Source: Mycobacterium intermedium
Lineage (GTDB): Bacteria > Actinomycetota > Actinomycetes > Mycobacteriales > Mycobacteriaceae
DNA: 64,000 nt
Assembly: GCF_002086275.1 (NCBI RefSeq)
Contig: NZ_MVHT01000016.1
Span: forward strand, 1-64,000
Reading direction: 5' to 3'
This document shows positions 34,273 through 44,389 of this stretch, in pieces. Position 1 is the first letter of the stretch, and the number at the start of each line of letters is the position of its first letter. Under the pieces are notes generated by a model. The model did not search any database. It saw only the letters and a list, made by a program, of their open reading frames with translations, and had not been told where the DNA came from. The position numbers were made by a program, and so were the translations under genes.

Positions 34273-35181
34273 CTAAGCCGTCAGCAGTGGCGCGATCCAG
34301 TCCAGCTCTGCCGGCAATTGCGAGCTCCAGAAGGCGCCGTTGTGTCCGCCGGGTGAAAACCCGCCCGCGGGCGGATTGGGCAGTTGAGCAATGAACTGCT
34401 TGGTCGCCGAATAGAACGGGTCGCTGTCGCCGCAGTCAATGCGGATCGGAATTGACCCCAACGCCGGCATGCCCCACACCGAGTTCGCCGCGTAGTCGTC
34501 GGCCCCGTCAAAGGCGCCGGGTGCCGCCGCTCCCGCGGACGTCCACAGTGCCGGGCTCACCGCGCAGATCGCGGCGGTGCGTCCCGGGCCCAGGCGGCCG
34601 CCGAGCAGCAGTGCCCCGTACCCACCCATCGACCAGCCGAGGAACGCCACCCGGGAGGTGTCCAGGTTCTGGCCGGCCAGCATTGGGATGAGCTCGTTGA
34701 GCACCATCGCACCGGAGTCCTCGCCGGAGGCCCGCCTGTGCCAGTAACTGCCACCGCCGTCGACGGCGACCACCGCAAATGGGGGTAGTCCGGCGTCCAC
34801 CGCCTGCGCCAGGCCCTGCTCGACGCCGCCCGCCATGACGGTTGCCGCGTCGCTGCCCTTGCCGTGCAGCGCGATGACCGGACGCAGTGGTTTGGTCTGG
34901 CCGGGTGGCCGAGCGATGGCCCAATTGGTGGTGATTCCGCCGCGCGCGGCCGACGCGAAAGACCCTGTCACCATCGTCGGCGCGGCTTGAGCGGGTGGCG
35001 GCGGATCGAGCGGCCGTGTCGGCGCCAATGGAACGTTTGTACCAGTCCGCGGCATCGGCGCAGCCTCTGACGTGCGAGGCTGAAACAGCACGTCGAGTGC
35101 ATATGCGCCGACCGCACCGCATGCTGCGCTGGCGCCGAGGCTCAGCACGGCACGACGACTGACGGGAGGCATGCGGGCCAT
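34273..35181 (-). CDS. Exported esterase (Rv0774c-like)
   Basis: A 302-residue alpha/beta hydrolase. The N terminus MARMPPVSRRAVLSLGASAACGAVGAYALDV carries a twin-arginine signal. The mature enzyme has RPVIALHGKGSD, nucleophile Ser in LGWSMGGYGALLLGG, an acid Asp in RIDCGDSDPFY and a His in GGHNGAFW, the esterase D/putative-esterase order. Rv0774c of M. tuberculosis has been reported as an extracellular esterase. The chosen ATG gives the expected length; an upstream open frame runs into the divergent TetR gene and is not real. It ends 38 bases before ggtA. Confidence 0.85.
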   Translation of the reverse strand: MARMPPVSRRAVLSLGASAACGAVGAYALDVLFQPRTSEAAPMPRTGTNVPLAPTRPLDPPPPAQAAPTMVTGSFASAARGGITTNWAIARPPGQTKPLRPVIALHGKGSDAATVMAGGVEQGLAQAVDAGLPPFAVVAVDGGGSYWHRRASGEDSGAMVLNELIPMLAGQNLDTSRVAFLGWSMGGYGALLLGGRLGPGRTAAICAVSPALWTSAGAAAPGAFDGADDYAANSVWGMPALGSIPIRIDCGDSDPFYSATKQFIAQLPNPPAGGFSPGGHNGAFWSSQLPAELDWIAPLLTA

Positions 35182-35183
35182 CA

Positions 35184-35210
35184 TGCCATGTCCGTTTCTC
35201 GAAAATGGCA
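35184..35210. promoter_or_regulatory. Candidate operator between esterase and TetR genes
   Basis: TGCCAT (35184-35189) and ATGGCA (35205-35210) form an inverted pair, with TTTC-TC-GAAA (35195-35204) inside. The site lies next to the esterase start in the 64-base divergent gap, so the adjacent TetR protein is the likely ligand. Confidence 0.4.
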
Positions 35211-35245
35211 ATGCAGTACCACTTTGACTGGCAGCATAAGCAGGC

Positions 35246-35941
35246 GTGACAGCAGCAGTTACTCCAAAAGGAGAACGTAGGCGGTACGCGTTGGTGAGTG
35301 CCGCCGCAGAGCTGCTTGGCGAGGGCGGGTTCGAAGCGGTGCGCCATCGGGCGGTTGCCCGACGGGCTGGCCTACCGTTGGCATCCACCACGTACTACTT
35401 CTCGTCGCTCGACGATTTGATCGCCCGCGCGGTCGAACACATCGGGATGATCGAGGTGGCGCAGTTGCGGGCGCGGGTTAACGCCCTGTCCCGCCGGCGA
35501 CGTGGCCCTGAGACCACCGCTGAAGTGCTGGTCGACCTGCTCGTTGGAGATGTCGTTTCCGGTCCGGGGCTCGCTGAGCAGCTGATATCGCGATATGAGC
35601 GTCATATCGCCTGTACCCGTCTTCCCGCATTGCAGGAAAGCATGCGGCGCAGCCTGCGCCAGCGGGCGGAGGCGGTGGCCGAAGCCATTGAGAGGTCAGG
35701 ACGGTCGGTCCACATCGAACTGGTGTGCACCCTGATCTGCGCCGTCGACGGCTCGGTGGTCTCCGCGCTGGTCGAAGGGCGGGATCCGCGCGCCGCGGCG
35801 CTGACGACGGTGGTGGACCTGATCGACGTGCTGGCGCCCGTAGATCGACGGCCGGTCCGGCTCGTCTCAGACGGGGAGGTCGGCAACGTCGGCAACGGAA
35901 ACGTCGGCAACGTGGGCACCGACACCGTGCCGATCGTGTGA
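35246..35941 (+). CDS. TetR-family regulator (Rv0775-like)
   Basis: A 231-residue TetR protein, longer than its M. tuberculosis counterpart as I recall it. The HTH domain is RRRYALVSAAAELLGEGGFEAVRHRAVARRAGLPLASTTYYFSSLDDLI. The C terminus ends in a low-complexity tail (EVGNVGNGNVGNVGTD) encoded by repeats of CGGCAACGT, probably a slippage expansion that explains the extra length. It starts at GTG 35246, divergent from the esterase, which it probably regulates. Confidence 0.88.
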   Translation: MTAAVTPKGERRRYALVSAAAELLGEGGFEAVRHRAVARRAGLPLASTTYYFSSLDDLIARAVEHIGMIEVAQLRARVNALSRRRRGPETTAEVLVDLLVGDVVSGPGLAEQLISRYERHIACTRLPALQESMRRSLRQRAEAVAEAIERSGRSVHIELVCTLICAVDGSVVSALVEGRDPRAAALTTVVDLIDVLAPVDRRPVRLVSDGEVGNVGNGNVGNVGTDTVPIV

Positions 35942-36007
35942 GTGCACTCGGCTGAGACGTGATCGGCCACTCATGGCCGGTGCCCGCGCGCCGTAAGCTG
36001 TGATTCC

Positions 36008-37426
36008 GTGAGCATTCCGAACGTGCTGGCCAGCCGCTACGCCAGCGCCGAGATGGTGGCGATCTGGTCACCGGAGGCCAAGATCATCGCGGAACGGCGG
36101 CTGTGGCTGGCGGTACTGCGTGCACAGGCCGAACTGGGCGTGGCGATTCCGCCCGAAGCGATCGCCGACTACGAGCGGGTGCTCGAAGACGTCGACTTGG
36201 CATCGATCGCGAACCGCGAACGAGCGCTGCGCCACGACGTCAAGGCCCGCATCGAGGAGTTCAACGCGCTCGCGGGTCATGAGCAGGTGCACAAGGGCAT
36301 GACCAGCCGTGATCTCACCGAGAACGTCGAGCAGTTGCAGATCCGACGCTCGCTGGAGCTCGTCTTCTCGCACGGGGTCGCCGTGGTGGCGCGGCTGGCC
36401 GAGCGGGCGGTCGCCTACCGCGACCTGGTGATGACCGGTCGTAGCCACAATGTGGCGGCACAGGCCACCACCTTGGGCAAGCGGTTCGCCTCGGCCGCGC
36501 AGGAGACCTTGGTCGCGTTGACCCGGCTGCGCGAGCTGATCGACCGCTACCCGCTGCGCGGCATCAAGGGCCCGATGGGCACGGCGCAGGACATGCTCGA
36601 CCTGCTGGGCGGTGACAACGCCAAGCTGACCGAACTCGAGCAACGGGTCGCCGAATTTCTCGGCTTCACGCTGGTCTTCCACAGCGTCGGGCAGGTCTAT
36701 CCGCGCTCGCTGGACCACGACGTGATATCGGCGTTGGTGCAACTCGGCGCGGGGCCGTCGTCGCTGGCGCACACCATCCGATTGATGGCCGGGCACGAAC
36801 TCGTTACCGAAGGATTCGCGCCGGGGCAGGTCGGCTCGTCGGCGATGCCGCACAAGATGAACACCCGCAGCTGCGAACGAGTAAACGGCCTGCAGGTCGT
36901 GCTGCGCGGCTATGCCTCGATGGCCGCCGAACTGGCCGGGGCCCAATGGAACGAGGGCGATGTGTTCTGCTCGGTGGTGCGCCGAGTGGCGTTGCCGGAC
37001 AGCTTTTTTGCCATCGACGGACAGATCGAGACGTTCTTGACGGTGCTCGACGAGTTCGGTGCCTACCCAGCGGTGATCCAGCGCGAGCTGGACCGCTACC
37101 TGCCGTTCCTGGCCACCACCAAGGTGTTGATGGCCGCGGTGCGCGCCGGCATGGGCCGCGAACAAGCGCACCACGTCATCCGGGAGCATGCGGTGGCCAC
37201 CGCCCTGGCGATGCGCGAACACGGTGCCGAGCCCGACTTGCTGGATCGACTAGCCAAAGACCCGCGGCTACCGCTGGGTCGAGACGCGCTCGACGCCGCG
37301 CTGGCCGACAAGAGGGCGTTCACCGGCGCCGCCGGCGATCAGGTCGACCAGGTCGCCGCGCTGGTGGATGCTCTGGTAAGTCGCTACCCAGAGGCCGCAA
37401 AGTACGCCCCGGGGGCGATCCTGTGA
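36008..37426 (+). CDS. purB: Adenylosuccinate lyase PurB
   Basis: The 472-residue enzyme performs two beta-eliminations in purine synthesis, releasing fumarate from SAICAR and from adenylosuccinate. It shows the superfamily regions [50 protein letters not shown] and the signature loop [17 protein letters not shown] with the catalytic Ser. Length equals the M. tuberculosis protein. It begins at GTG 36008; its stop overlaps the start of cyp126 (GTGA). Confidence 0.96.
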   Translation: MSIPNVLASRYASAEMVAIWSPEAKIIAERRLWLAVLRAQAELGVAIPPEAIADYERVLEDVDLASIANRERALRHDVKARIEEFNALAGHEQVHKGMTSRDLTENVEQLQIRRSLELVFSHGVAVVARLAERAVAYRDLVMTGRSHNVAAQATTLGKRFASAAQETLVALTRLRELIDRYPLRGIKGPMGTAQDMLDLLGGDNAKLTELEQRVAEFLGFTLVFHSVGQVYPRSLDHDVISALVQLGAGPSSLAHTIRLMAGHELVTEGFAPGQVGSSAMPHKMNTRSCERVNGLQVVLRGYASMAAELAGAQWNEGDVFCSVVRRVALPDSFFAIDGQIETFLTVLDEFGAYPAVIQRELDRYLPFLATTKVLMAAVRAGMGREQAHHVIREHAVATALAMREHGAEPDLLDRLAKDPRLPLGRDALDAALADKRAFTGAAGDQVDQVAALVDALVSRYPEAAKYAPGAIL

Positions 37427-38676
37427 CTCTTGCCGGTTCACTCAGAGACATCGACTTCACTGATCTGGACAACTTCGCCAACGGATTTCCGCACGACTTG
37501 TTCGCGGTCCATCGCCGTGAAGCCCCGGTGTATTGGCATGAGCCGACCGACAACACCCCGGACGGCGAGGGCTTTTGGTCGGTGGCCACCCACGCCGAAA
37601 CCCTTGAGGTGCTGCGTGATCCGGTGACCTACTCGTCGGTCACCGGTGGGGACAGGCCGTACGGCGGCACGTTGCTGCAGGACTTGGCCATCGCGGGCCA
37701 GGTCCTCAACATGATGGACGACCCCCGGCACTCGCAGGTTCGGCGACTGGTCAGCTCCGGCCTGACGCCACGAATGATCCGCCGCGTCGAGGACGACCTG
37801 CGCGCCCGGGCGCGTCGACTGCTCGACGACGTGGTGCCCGGCCAGCCGTTCGATTTCCTCGTCGAAATCGCGGCTGAACTACCGATGCAGATGATCTGCA
37901 TCCTGCTGGGAATTCCTGAGTCCGAACGACATTGGCTGTTCGAGGCGATCGAGCCACAGTTCGACTTCGGTGGCTCCCGCAAGGCGGCACTGTCGCAGCT
38001 GTCCGTCGAAGAGGCCGGCTCGCGGATGTACGCCTACGGCCAGGAGTTGATCGCCGCGAAGCGCGCCAACCCTACCGACGACATGCTGTCCGTGGTGGCT
38101 AACGCGCTGGCTGAAGATGCGGCAGAAACGGATTCCCGCATCCTGTCCGACCTCGAGGTCTACCTGTTCTTCAGTCTGCTGTTCAGCGCCGGCGCCGAGA
38201 CCACCCGCAACGCCGTCGGCGGCGGGCTGTTGGCGCTTGCCGAGCATCCGGACCAATTGCGGGCGCTGCGAAGCGATTTCGACCTGCTCCCCACGGCGGT
38301 GGAGGAGATCGTGCGGTGGACATCGCCGTCGCCGTCGAAGAGGCGTACTGCCACCCGCGGCATCACCCTCGGCGGACAGCACATCGAGCCGGGTCAGAAG
38401 GTACAGATCTGGGAAGGATCGGCGAACCGCGACGAGCGCGTGTTCGACCGCGCCGACGAGTTCGACATCACCCGAAAGCCCAATCCGCACTTGGGTTTCG
38501 GTCAGGGCGTGCACTACTGCCTGGGGGCCAACCTGGCTCGACTGGAACTGCGGGTGCTCTATGAGGAACTGCTGTCGCGATTCGGCGCGGTGCGGCTCGT
38601 CGAGCCCGTCGAATGGACGCGCAGCAACCGGCACACCGGCATTCGGCACCTCGTCGTGGAACTCGACGAGGCTTAG
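37423..38676 (+). CDS. cyp126: Cytochrome P450 CYP126
   Basis: A 417-residue P450 equivalent to Rv0778. Motifs: C-helix [22 protein letters not shown]-helix [18 protein letters not shown]-helix [11 protein letters not shown], heme loop [20 protein letters not shown]. It starts at GTG 37423, overlapping purB by four bases, so a P450 is translationally coupled to a purine enzyme, as in M. tuberculosis. The physiological substrate is unknown. A longer open frame begins inside purB but is not needed. Confidence 0.94.
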   Translation: MTLAGSLRDIDFTDLDNFANGFPHDLFAVHRREAPVYWHEPTDNTPDGEGFWSVATHAETLEVLRDPVTYSSVTGGDRPYGGTLLQDLAIAGQVLNMMDDPRHSQVRRLVSSGLTPRMIRRVEDDLRARARRLLDDVVPGQPFDFLVEIAAELPMQMICILLGIPESERHWLFEAIEPQFDFGGSRKAALSQLSVEEAGSRMYAYGQELIAAKRANPTDDMLSVVANALAEDAAETDSRILSDLEVYLFFSLLFSAGAETTRNAVGGGLLALAEHPDQLRALRSDFDLLPTAVEEIVRWTSPSPSKRRTATRGITLGGQHIEPGQKVQIWEGSANRDERVFDRADEFDITRKPNPHLGFGQGVHYCLGANLARLELRVLYEELLSRFGAVRLVEPVEWTRSNRHTGIRHLVVELDEA

Positions 38677-38683
38677 CGGCTTA

Positions 38684-39658
38684 ATGGCCGTCCGGCTCGC
38701 CGAAGTCGAGCCGTCACCCGATATCTTCGCCGCGGTGATGGCAACCGGCATCCTGTCGATCGCGGCCAATATGCATGCCTTCCATTGGATCAGCGACGCG
38801 CTGGGCGTCTTGGCCACGCTCGGTCTCCTCGTCCTCGTCGTGTTGGTGCTCGGGACCCGGGCCGTCACGAAGTGGGACTTGGCGGATCCCGACGTCACTT
38901 TGCGGTTGTTCACCTTCGTTGCCGCATGCTCGGTCCTGGACAGCCGGTTGGCTCGGATCAGCTTGGTGGTGCTGTCACTTGGTGTGGTCGCGCTGTCTGC
39001 GTGGCTGGTGCTGGCGGCCCTCTCGGCCCGCAATATGTGGGTTCATCGGTGGGTGCCGTTACGAGACCACGCGCACGGTGCGTGGGAGTTGGCCAGTGTG
39101 GGGACATCGGGTTTGGCCATCGTGGCCGCGCAGGTGGCTCGGCACACGCCACAGCACTGGGCGTTCGGTGTGGCCGTGCCGGCCTGGGTGCTGGGGCTGG
39201 TCGTCTACGGCCTGATGACCTGGTTGATCCTGTGGCGCACGTTTGAGGAACGCCCCGACGGATTCGCCCCCGACTCGTGGATTCTCATGGGCGGGTTGGC
39301 TATTGCAACTCTGGCCGGCGACGGCATCCATGCGCTCGCACCCGCCTGGCTGGCGCCGGCCATCAAGGGAATCACCGTGCTGACCTGGGTGGCGGCCACC
39401 CTCTGGATACCGCCGTTGGTCTACTTCGGCCTGCAACGCATCAGCCGGCGCCCGTCCACGCTGCAGTTCGCCGGCGTGTGGTGGGCGATGGTTTTCCCAT
39501 TGGGCATGTATTCGGCGGCGACCGCCGCCACGGCGGCCGAACTAGGCCAGCGGCCGTTGACCACCGTTTCGCTGGTCTTCTTCTGGGTCGCGCTGGCGAC
39601 GTGGGTCATCGTGGTCGTCGCCGGATTCCGTCGACTGTTCAGAATTCAGGCACCCTGA
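38684..39658 (+). CDS. TDT/SLAC1-family membrane transporter
   Basis: A 324-residue integral membrane protein with about nine to ten helices, for example ILSIAANMHAFHWISDALGVLATLGLLVLVVLVLG, RISLVVLSLGVVALSAWLVLAAL and VWWAMVFPLGMYSAATAATAAELG. The last, and the overall pattern, match the tellurite-resistance/dicarboxylate transporter (TehA, SLAC1) family, which moves C4-dicarboxylates or anions. It starts eight bases after cyp126, so it shares that transcript. I recall no equivalent between cyp126 and Rv0779c in M. tuberculosis. Its 3' end overlaps the convergent gene by 20 bases. Confidence 0.82.
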   Translation: MAVRLAEVEPSPDIFAAVMATGILSIAANMHAFHWISDALGVLATLGLLVLVVLVLGTRAVTKWDLADPDVTLRLFTFVAACSVLDSRLARISLVVLSLGVVALSAWLVLAALSARNMWVHRWVPLRDHAHGAWELASVGTSGLAIVAAQVARHTPQHWAFGVAVPAWVLGLVVYGLMTWLILWRTFEERPDGFAPDSWILMGGLAIATLAGDGIHALAPAWLAPAIKGITVLTWVAATLWIPPLVYFGLQRISRRPSTLQFAGVWWAMVFPLGMYSAATAATAAELGQRPLTTVSLVFFWVALATWVIVVVAGFRRLFRIQAP

Positions 39659-40256
39659 TCCCGGCCGCCCGCAATTCGAGCGCCGCCAACCCGTGGATGA
39701 TCACCGGATCTTCGTGCCGCCACCCGCCGACCGGATCCGCGCTGACGGCGGCGAGCTTGGCCGGCGACCGGTTCGCCAGTGCCCGCAGCGCCAGCAGTTG
39801 TTGCCCGGCCGGCGTGGCGGCCAGCGCCGACACGATCCATTTCCGACGGAAGAAACGCACCCGCAGGAAGAGCCACGGGCCGCCGACCGTCAGGATCGGC
39901 GTCGCAGCCACCGCGATCGCCAGCACCCACGCCAGCCAACTCGCCGTCGTCGCCAGGTCATGTCCGGCGCCGGCGATGTCGAGGGCGGCGTCGCTGGCCG
40001 CGGTGAGCGGTTTGCTCACGGCATCGCCTACCAGCGGAATGTTGTGGGCGCCGTGTCCCGCCGAGGCCAGGTTGCCGGCGACGCCGTTCGAGCCCGCCTC
40101 GACCTGGCGACCGGCCTCGGCGATCATCGAGATCGCCTCGTGGACCGCTAGCCCGACGAAAACCCAGATGATCGTCCACACGGAGACGGTGATGTCGCTC
40201 ATCAGCTGGACGAACAGTCGGATGGGTCTGGTGGAGTAAGGCAAGTACCGCGTCAT
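39639..40256 (-). CDS. Membrane protein, Rv0779c-like
   Basis: A 205-residue protein with two membrane helices: one near the N terminus ([22 protein letters not shown]) and one at about residues 105-130 ([27 protein letters not shown]). Between them is a loop rich in Gly/Ala/His; after them a basic cytoplasmic tail. It corresponds in place and size to Rv0779c, of unknown function. It runs leftwards from the purC upstream region and ends inside the 3' end of the transporter. Confidence 0.82.
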   Translation of the reverse strand: MTRYLPYSTRPIRLFVQLMSDITVSVWTIIWVFVGLAVHEAISMIAEAGRQVEAGSNGVAGNLASAGHGAHNIPLVGDAVSKPLTAASDAALDIAGAGHDLATTASWLAWVLAIAVAATPILTVGGPWLFLRVRFFRRKWIVSALAATPAGQQLLALRALANRSPAKLAAVSADPVGGWRHEDPVIIHGLAALELRAAGIRVPEF

Positions 40257-40308
40257 AGGGCTGATCCCAGCACAGGCCCGCCGTGGGCGTGGCCGATACG
40301 CTGACCCG

Positions 40309-41202
40309 ATGCGCCCCGCACTGTCCGACTACCGACATCTGGCCAGCGGCAAGGTCCGCGAGATCTACGAAATCGACGACGACCATCTGTTGCTGGTCGC
40401 CACCGACCGGATCTCGGCCTACGACTACATCCTGGACAGCACCATCCCCGACAAGGGCCGGATCCTGACCGCGATGAGCGTGTTCTTCTTCGCCCTCGTG
40501 GATGCCCCCAACCATCTGGCCGGCCCGCCCGACGACCCGCGGATTCCCGACGACGTGCTGGGGCGCGCGCTGGTGGTGCAGCGGCTGGAGATGCTGCCGG
40601 TGGAGTGCGTGGCTCGGGGCTACCTCACCGGTTCTGGACTGCTGGACTATCAGGCGACCGGGCAGGTCTGCGGCATCCCGTTGCCGCCGGGTCTGGTCGA
40701 GGCCAGCAAGTTCGCCGAACCGTTGTTCACGCCGGCGACGAAGGCCGAACTGGGCCTGCACGACGAAAACATCTCGTTCGACCGGGTCGTCGAATTGGTA
40801 GGCGAGCTTCGCGCCAACCAGTTGCGTGACCTTACCCTGAAAATCTATGTGCAGGCCGCCGACCACGCGCTGAGCAGGGGAATCATCATCGCCGACACCA
40901 AGTTCGAGTTCGGGACCGACCGCGACGGTAATCTGCTGCTGGCCGACGAAATCTTTACTCCTGACTCCTCGAGGTATTGGCCCGCCGCGGAATACCACCC
41001 GGGAGTGGTGCAGACAGCGTTCGACAAGCAGTTTGTGCGCAACTGGCTCACCAGCCCGGCATCCGGCTGGGACCGCGGCGGTGAACTGCCACCGCCGCCA
41101 CTTCCCGACGACGTCATCGAGGCCACTCGGGGCCGTTACATCGAAGCCTACGAACGCATTTCGGGTTTGCGGTTCGACGACTGGATTGGCCCGGCCGCAT
41201 GA
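40309..41202 (+). CDS. purC: SAICAR synthetase PurC
   Basis: The 297-residue enzyme joins aspartate to CAIR with ATP. It shows [32 protein letters not shown], the ATP-binding start, then [16 protein letters not shown], and [33 protein letters not shown]. Length equals the M. tuberculosis enzyme. Its stop overlaps the ptrB start by four bases (ATGA), so the protease gene is co-expressed with it. Confidence 0.96.
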   Translation: MRPALSDYRHLASGKVREIYEIDDDHLLLVATDRISAYDYILDSTIPDKGRILTAMSVFFFALVDAPNHLAGPPDDPRIPDDVLGRALVVQRLEMLPVECVARGYLTGSGLLDYQATGQVCGIPLPPGLVEASKFAEPLFTPATKAELGLHDENISFDRVVELVGELRANQLRDLTLKIYVQAADHALSRGIIIADTKFEFGTDRDGNLLLADEIFTPDSSRYWPAAEYHPGVVQTAFDKQFVRNWLTSPASGWDRGGELPPPPLPDDVIEATRGRYIEAYERISGLRFDDWIGPAA

Positions 41203-43316
41203 GCGAACCGGCTGTACCACCCGTCGCCAAGCGTGTCGAAACCCGTCGGGAACATCACGGCGACGTCTTCATCGACCCTTACGAATGGCTGCGCGACAAG
41301 GACAACCCCGAGGTCATCGCCTATCTCGAAGCGGAGAACGACTACGTCAATCAGGTCACCGCTCACCTCGAACCCTTGCGGCAGAAGATCTTCGACGAAA
41401 TCAAGGCGCGCACTAAGGAAACCGACCTCTCGGTACCGACCCGCCGCGGCGACTGGTGGTACTACTCGCGCACCTTCGAAGGAAAGCAGTACGGCGTTCA
41501 TTGCCGATGTCCAATAGCGGGTCCCGACGACTGGAACCCGCCGAAGTTGGACGAGGACACCGAGATTCCCGGCGAACAGGTCTTGCTCGACGAGAACGTC
41601 GAGGCCGACGGACATGACTTCTTCGCCCTCGGCGCGGCCGGCGTCAGCCTGGACGGCAACCTCTTGGCCTTTTCCGTGGATGTCGTCGGCGACGAGCGAT
41701 ACACGCTGCGGTTCAGGGATTTACGCACCGGACAGAACTATCCGGACGAGATCACCGGGATCGGTGCCGGGGTAACCTGGGCCGCCGACAACCGCACCGT
41801 CTACTACATCACCGTGGATGAGGCCTGGCGCCCGGACACCGTCTGGCGGTATCGGCTTGGTGCGCAGAATTCGTCGGAGCAGGTCTATCACGAACCCGAT
41901 GAAAGGTTTTGGCTTGCCGTGGGGCGTACCCGCAGCGACGCTTACATCTTCATCGCCGCCGGCTCCGCCATCACCTCCGAGGTGCGCTACGCGGATTCGA
42001 CTGACCCGCAGGCGCAATTCACCGTCGTATTGCCGCGCCGCGACGGCGTCGAGTATTCGGTGGAGCACGCGGTCGTCGGCGGCCAGGACCGGTTCTTGAT
42101 CCTGCACAACGACGGCGCGGTGAACTTCACGCTCGTTGAGGCGCCGGTCGAGGATCCGACCCGACAGCGCACCTTGATCCCGCATCGCGACGACGTCCGC
42201 CTCGACGGTGTCGACGCGTTCGCCCGGCATCTGGCGGTCAGCTATCGGCGTGAGGGCCTGCCCCGTATCCAGTTGTGGCCCATCAAGACTGACGGCGGCT
42301 ACGACGAGCCGGAAGAACTCACCTTCGACTCCGAGCTGATGTCGGCCGGCCTGGGAGCCAATCCGAACTGGGACTCGCCCAAACTGCGCTTCGGGGTGGG
42401 ATCGTTCATCACCCCGGTGCGGATCTACGACCTCGACCTGGTCACCGGCGAGCGCACCCTGTTGCGCGAGCAGCCCGTGCTGGGCGATTACCGGCGAGAG
42501 GACTACGTGGAACGCCGCGATTGGGCGTTTGCCGACGACGGGGCCCGGATCCCCGTATCGATCGTCCACCGTGCTGACATCGAATTCCCGGCTCCGGCAC
42601 TGATTTACGGTTACGGTGCCTACGAAATGTGCGAAGACCCGCGGTTTTCCATCGCGCGGCTGTCCCTGTTGGATCGCGGCATGGTGTTCGTCATCGCCCA
42701 TGTTCGCGGTGGCGGTGAGATGGGCCGGTTGTGGTACGAGCACGGCAAGCTGCTGGAAAAGAAGAACACCTTCACCGACTTCATCGCGGTGGCAAGGCAT
42801 TTGGTTGACACGGGCCTGACCCGTCCGCAGCAGTTGGTTGCGATGGGGGGCAGCGCTGGCGGTCTGCTGATGGGGGCGGTGGCGAACATGGCGCCGGAGC
42901 TGTTCGCCGGGATCCTTGCCCAGGTGCCGTTCGTCGATCCGCTGACGACGATCCTCGATCCTTCGCTGCCGCTGACCGTGACCGAGTGGGATGAATGGGG
43001 AAACCCGTTGGCCGACAGCGATGTCTACGCGTACATGAAGTCATATTCCCCGTATGAGAACGTCTCGACCAAGCCGTATCCGGCGATCCTGGCCATGACG
43101 TCGCTGAACGACACCAGGGTCTACTACGTGGAACCGGCCAAATGGGTCGCCGCCCTGCGACACGCCAACAGCACCGGCAGGCCGGTGCTGTTGAAGACCC
43201 AGATGCACGCCGGTCACGGCGGAATCAGCGGTCGCTACGAGCGCTGGAAGGAAATCGCATTCCAGTACGCCTGGATGTTAGATGCCGCCGACTGCAACGA
43301 CGGCGGCGGCTCCTAG
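41199..43316 (+). CDS. ptrB: Oligopeptidase B, full length
   Basis: A 705-residue S9A prolyl-oligopeptidase-family serine peptidase that cuts short peptides after basic residues. The N-terminal two-thirds is the seven-bladed propeller; the C-terminal third is the alpha/beta-hydrolase domain with S552 ([11 protein letters not shown]), D638 ([11 protein letters not shown]) and H673 ([14 protein letters not shown]). In M. tuberculosis the gene is annotated as two adjacent frames, ptrBa and ptrBb; here one uninterrupted frame spans both, and all triad residues are present. No export signal is seen, so it is cytoplasmic. Its 3' end overlaps the convergent DoxX gene by 39 bases. Confidence 0.93.
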   Translation: MSEPAVPPVAKRVETRREHHGDVFIDPYEWLRDKDNPEVIAYLEAENDYVNQVTAHLEPLRQKIFDEIKARTKETDLSVPTRRGDWWYYSRTFEGKQYGVHCRCPIAGPDDWNPPKLDEDTEIPGEQVLLDENVEADGHDFFALGAAGVSLDGNLLAFSVDVVGDERYTLRFRDLRTGQNYPDEITGIGAGVTWAADNRTVYYITVDEAWRPDTVWRYRLGAQNSSEQVYHEPDERFWLAVGRTRSDAYIFIAAGSAITSEVRYADSTDPQAQFTVVLPRRDGVEYSVEHAVVGGQDRFLILHNDGAVNFTLVEAPVEDPTRQRTLIPHRDDVRLDGVDAFARHLAVSYRREGLPRIQLWPIKTDGGYDEPEELTFDSELMSAGLGANPNWDSPKLRFGVGSFITPVRIYDLDLVTGERTLLREQPVLGDYRREDYVERRDWAFADDGARIPVSIVHRADIEFPAPALIYGYGAYEMCEDPRFSIARLSLLDRGMVFVIAHVRGGGEMGRLWYEHGKLLEKKNTFTDFIAVARHLVDTGLTRPQQLVAMGGSAGGLLMGAVANMAPELFAGILAQVPFVDPLTTILDPSLPLTVTEWDEWGNPLADSDVYAYMKSYSPYENVSTKPYPAILAMTSLNDTRVYYVEPAKWVAALRHANSTGRPVLLKTQMHAGHGGISGRYERWKEIAFQYAWMLDAADCNDGGGS

Positions 43317-43724
43317 AAAGACGGCCTCTTCGAGGCTGCGCAGCGACAGCCGCGTGGTCATCGACTTGGGCGGGTTGGGCATCCGGGCGGCGTAGACATT
43401 GGCCGGGAACATGGCCAGCATCAGTGCCAGCAGGCACACCGCCGCCGCGACTCGGGTGCTGGGCAGCAACAGGCCCACCGCCCCCAGGAGTTCGAGCACG
43501 CCGGTGATGGTGACCAGCAGACCGGGGGCGGGCAGCCGCGGCGGCACGATCGCGATCATGTCTCTCCGCATCGGTGGCACGAAGTGAGCCACACCCGTAA
43601 GTACGAACATGGCCGCCAGGCCGACGGCGACCACGTTGGTCCAGTTGTCGACATACGCGACGCCTAACCAACCGACGATGCGTGCGCCGATGCTGCCCAA
43701 CAGCAGCGCGATGAGTGGTGCCAT
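43278..43724 (-). CDS. DoxX-like membrane protein
   Basis: A 148-residue protein with four predicted membrane helices: MAPLIALLLGSIGARIVGWL, VVAVGLAAMFVLTGVAHFV, LLVTITGVLELLGAVGLLLP and AAAVCLLALMLAMFPANVYAA. The pattern FVLTGVAHFVPP and ITGVLELLGAVGLL is characteristic of the DoxX/SURF4-like family, often linked to redox or detoxification. It is divergent from a TetR regulator across a 96-base gap with operator-like repeats. I recall no equivalent next to ptrB in M. tuberculosis. Confidence 0.82.
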   Translation of the reverse strand: MAPLIALLLGSIGARIVGWLGVAYVDNWTNVVAVGLAAMFVLTGVAHFVPPMRRDMIAIVPPRLPAPGLLVTITGVLELLGAVGLLLPSTRVAAAVCLLALMLAMFPANVYAARMPNPPKSMTTRLSLRSLEEAVFLGAAAVVAVGGI

Positions 43725-43742
43725 GAGAATCTCTCCAATCTA

Positions 43743-43796
43743 GACAGTGACAAGATCTGTCATCGCCCACGGTAGGCGGGCAATCTAGTCACTGTC
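43743..43796. promoter_or_regulatory. Candidate TetR operators, DoxX/TetR divergent gap
   Basis: GACAGTGAC (43743-43751) and its inverse GTCACTGTC (43788-43796) flank the gap, each next to a CTAG. TGACA-AGATC-TGTCA (43748-43762) is a nested inverted repeat. These are good candidates for binding by the adjacent TetR protein. Confidence 0.5.
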
Positions 43797-43820
43797 AAGT
43801 TATGCCGGTATGCTGGCCTT

Positions 43821-44384
43821 ATGAACCGCCCGACCTACCACCACGGCGACCTGCGGGCCGTCATCCTTGCCGAGGCCGCACGCCTGGTGGCCGAACGCGG
43901 CGCGGAGCGGGTCTCGCTCCGCGGATTGGCACGCGAAGCCGGTGTCTCACATGCCGCGCCGGCTCACCACTTCACCGATCGCCGGGGTTTGTTCACGGCG
44001 TTGGCGACGGAGGGTTTTCGAATGCTGTCCGAGGCTCTGGTGCGGGCTCGCCCGCGGTTCGCCGATGCGGCCCTGGCCTACGTGCGATTCGCGCTCGAGC
44101 ATCCGGGCCACTATCAGGTGATGTTCAACCGTTCGCTGCTGGACGGCTCCGATCCGGAATTCGCCGCGGCCGAAGCCGCCGCCGCCGCGGAATTGTCACG
44201 TGGGGTGGAGACGTTGCGCGATCCCAACGCTCGGTCCGATCCAGCGGGGGCTCAGCTGGCGGCCTGGTCTCTGGTGCACGGGTTCTCGACGCTCTGGCTC
44301 AACGACGCGTTCAATGCCCAAGTGCGAGCGGCGGATCCGATGGACACTGTGAACCGGATCGCGGGGATGCTGTTCAGCGAATAG
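43821..44384 (+). CDS. TetR-family regulator
   Basis: A 187-residue TetR protein. The HTH region is LRAVILAEAARLVAERGAERVSLRGLAREAGVSHAAPAHHFTDRRGLF, with the HHF motif common in this subgroup, and the C-terminal domain has YVRFALEHPGHYQVMFNRSLL, typical of the TetR_C_13/WHG-type domain. It is divergent from the DoxX-like gene, which is its likely target, and its 3' end is five bases from the convergent emrB gene. Confidence 0.87.
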   Translation: MNRPTYHHGDLRAVILAEAARLVAERGAERVSLRGLAREAGVSHAAPAHHFTDRRGLFTALATEGFRMLSEALVRARPRFADAALAYVRFALEHPGHYQVMFNRSLLDGSDPEFAAAEAAAAAELSRGVETLRDPNARSDPAGAQLAAWSLVHGFSTLWLNDAFNAQVRAADPMDTVNRIAGMLFSE

Positions 44385-44389
44385 CGCGA

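Noticed and set aside
36946..38676. Longer cyp126 reading starting inside purB
   Set aside because: The first 159 codons overlap the well-supported purB gene in another frame; the GTGA overlap start at 37423 gives the expected P450 length.
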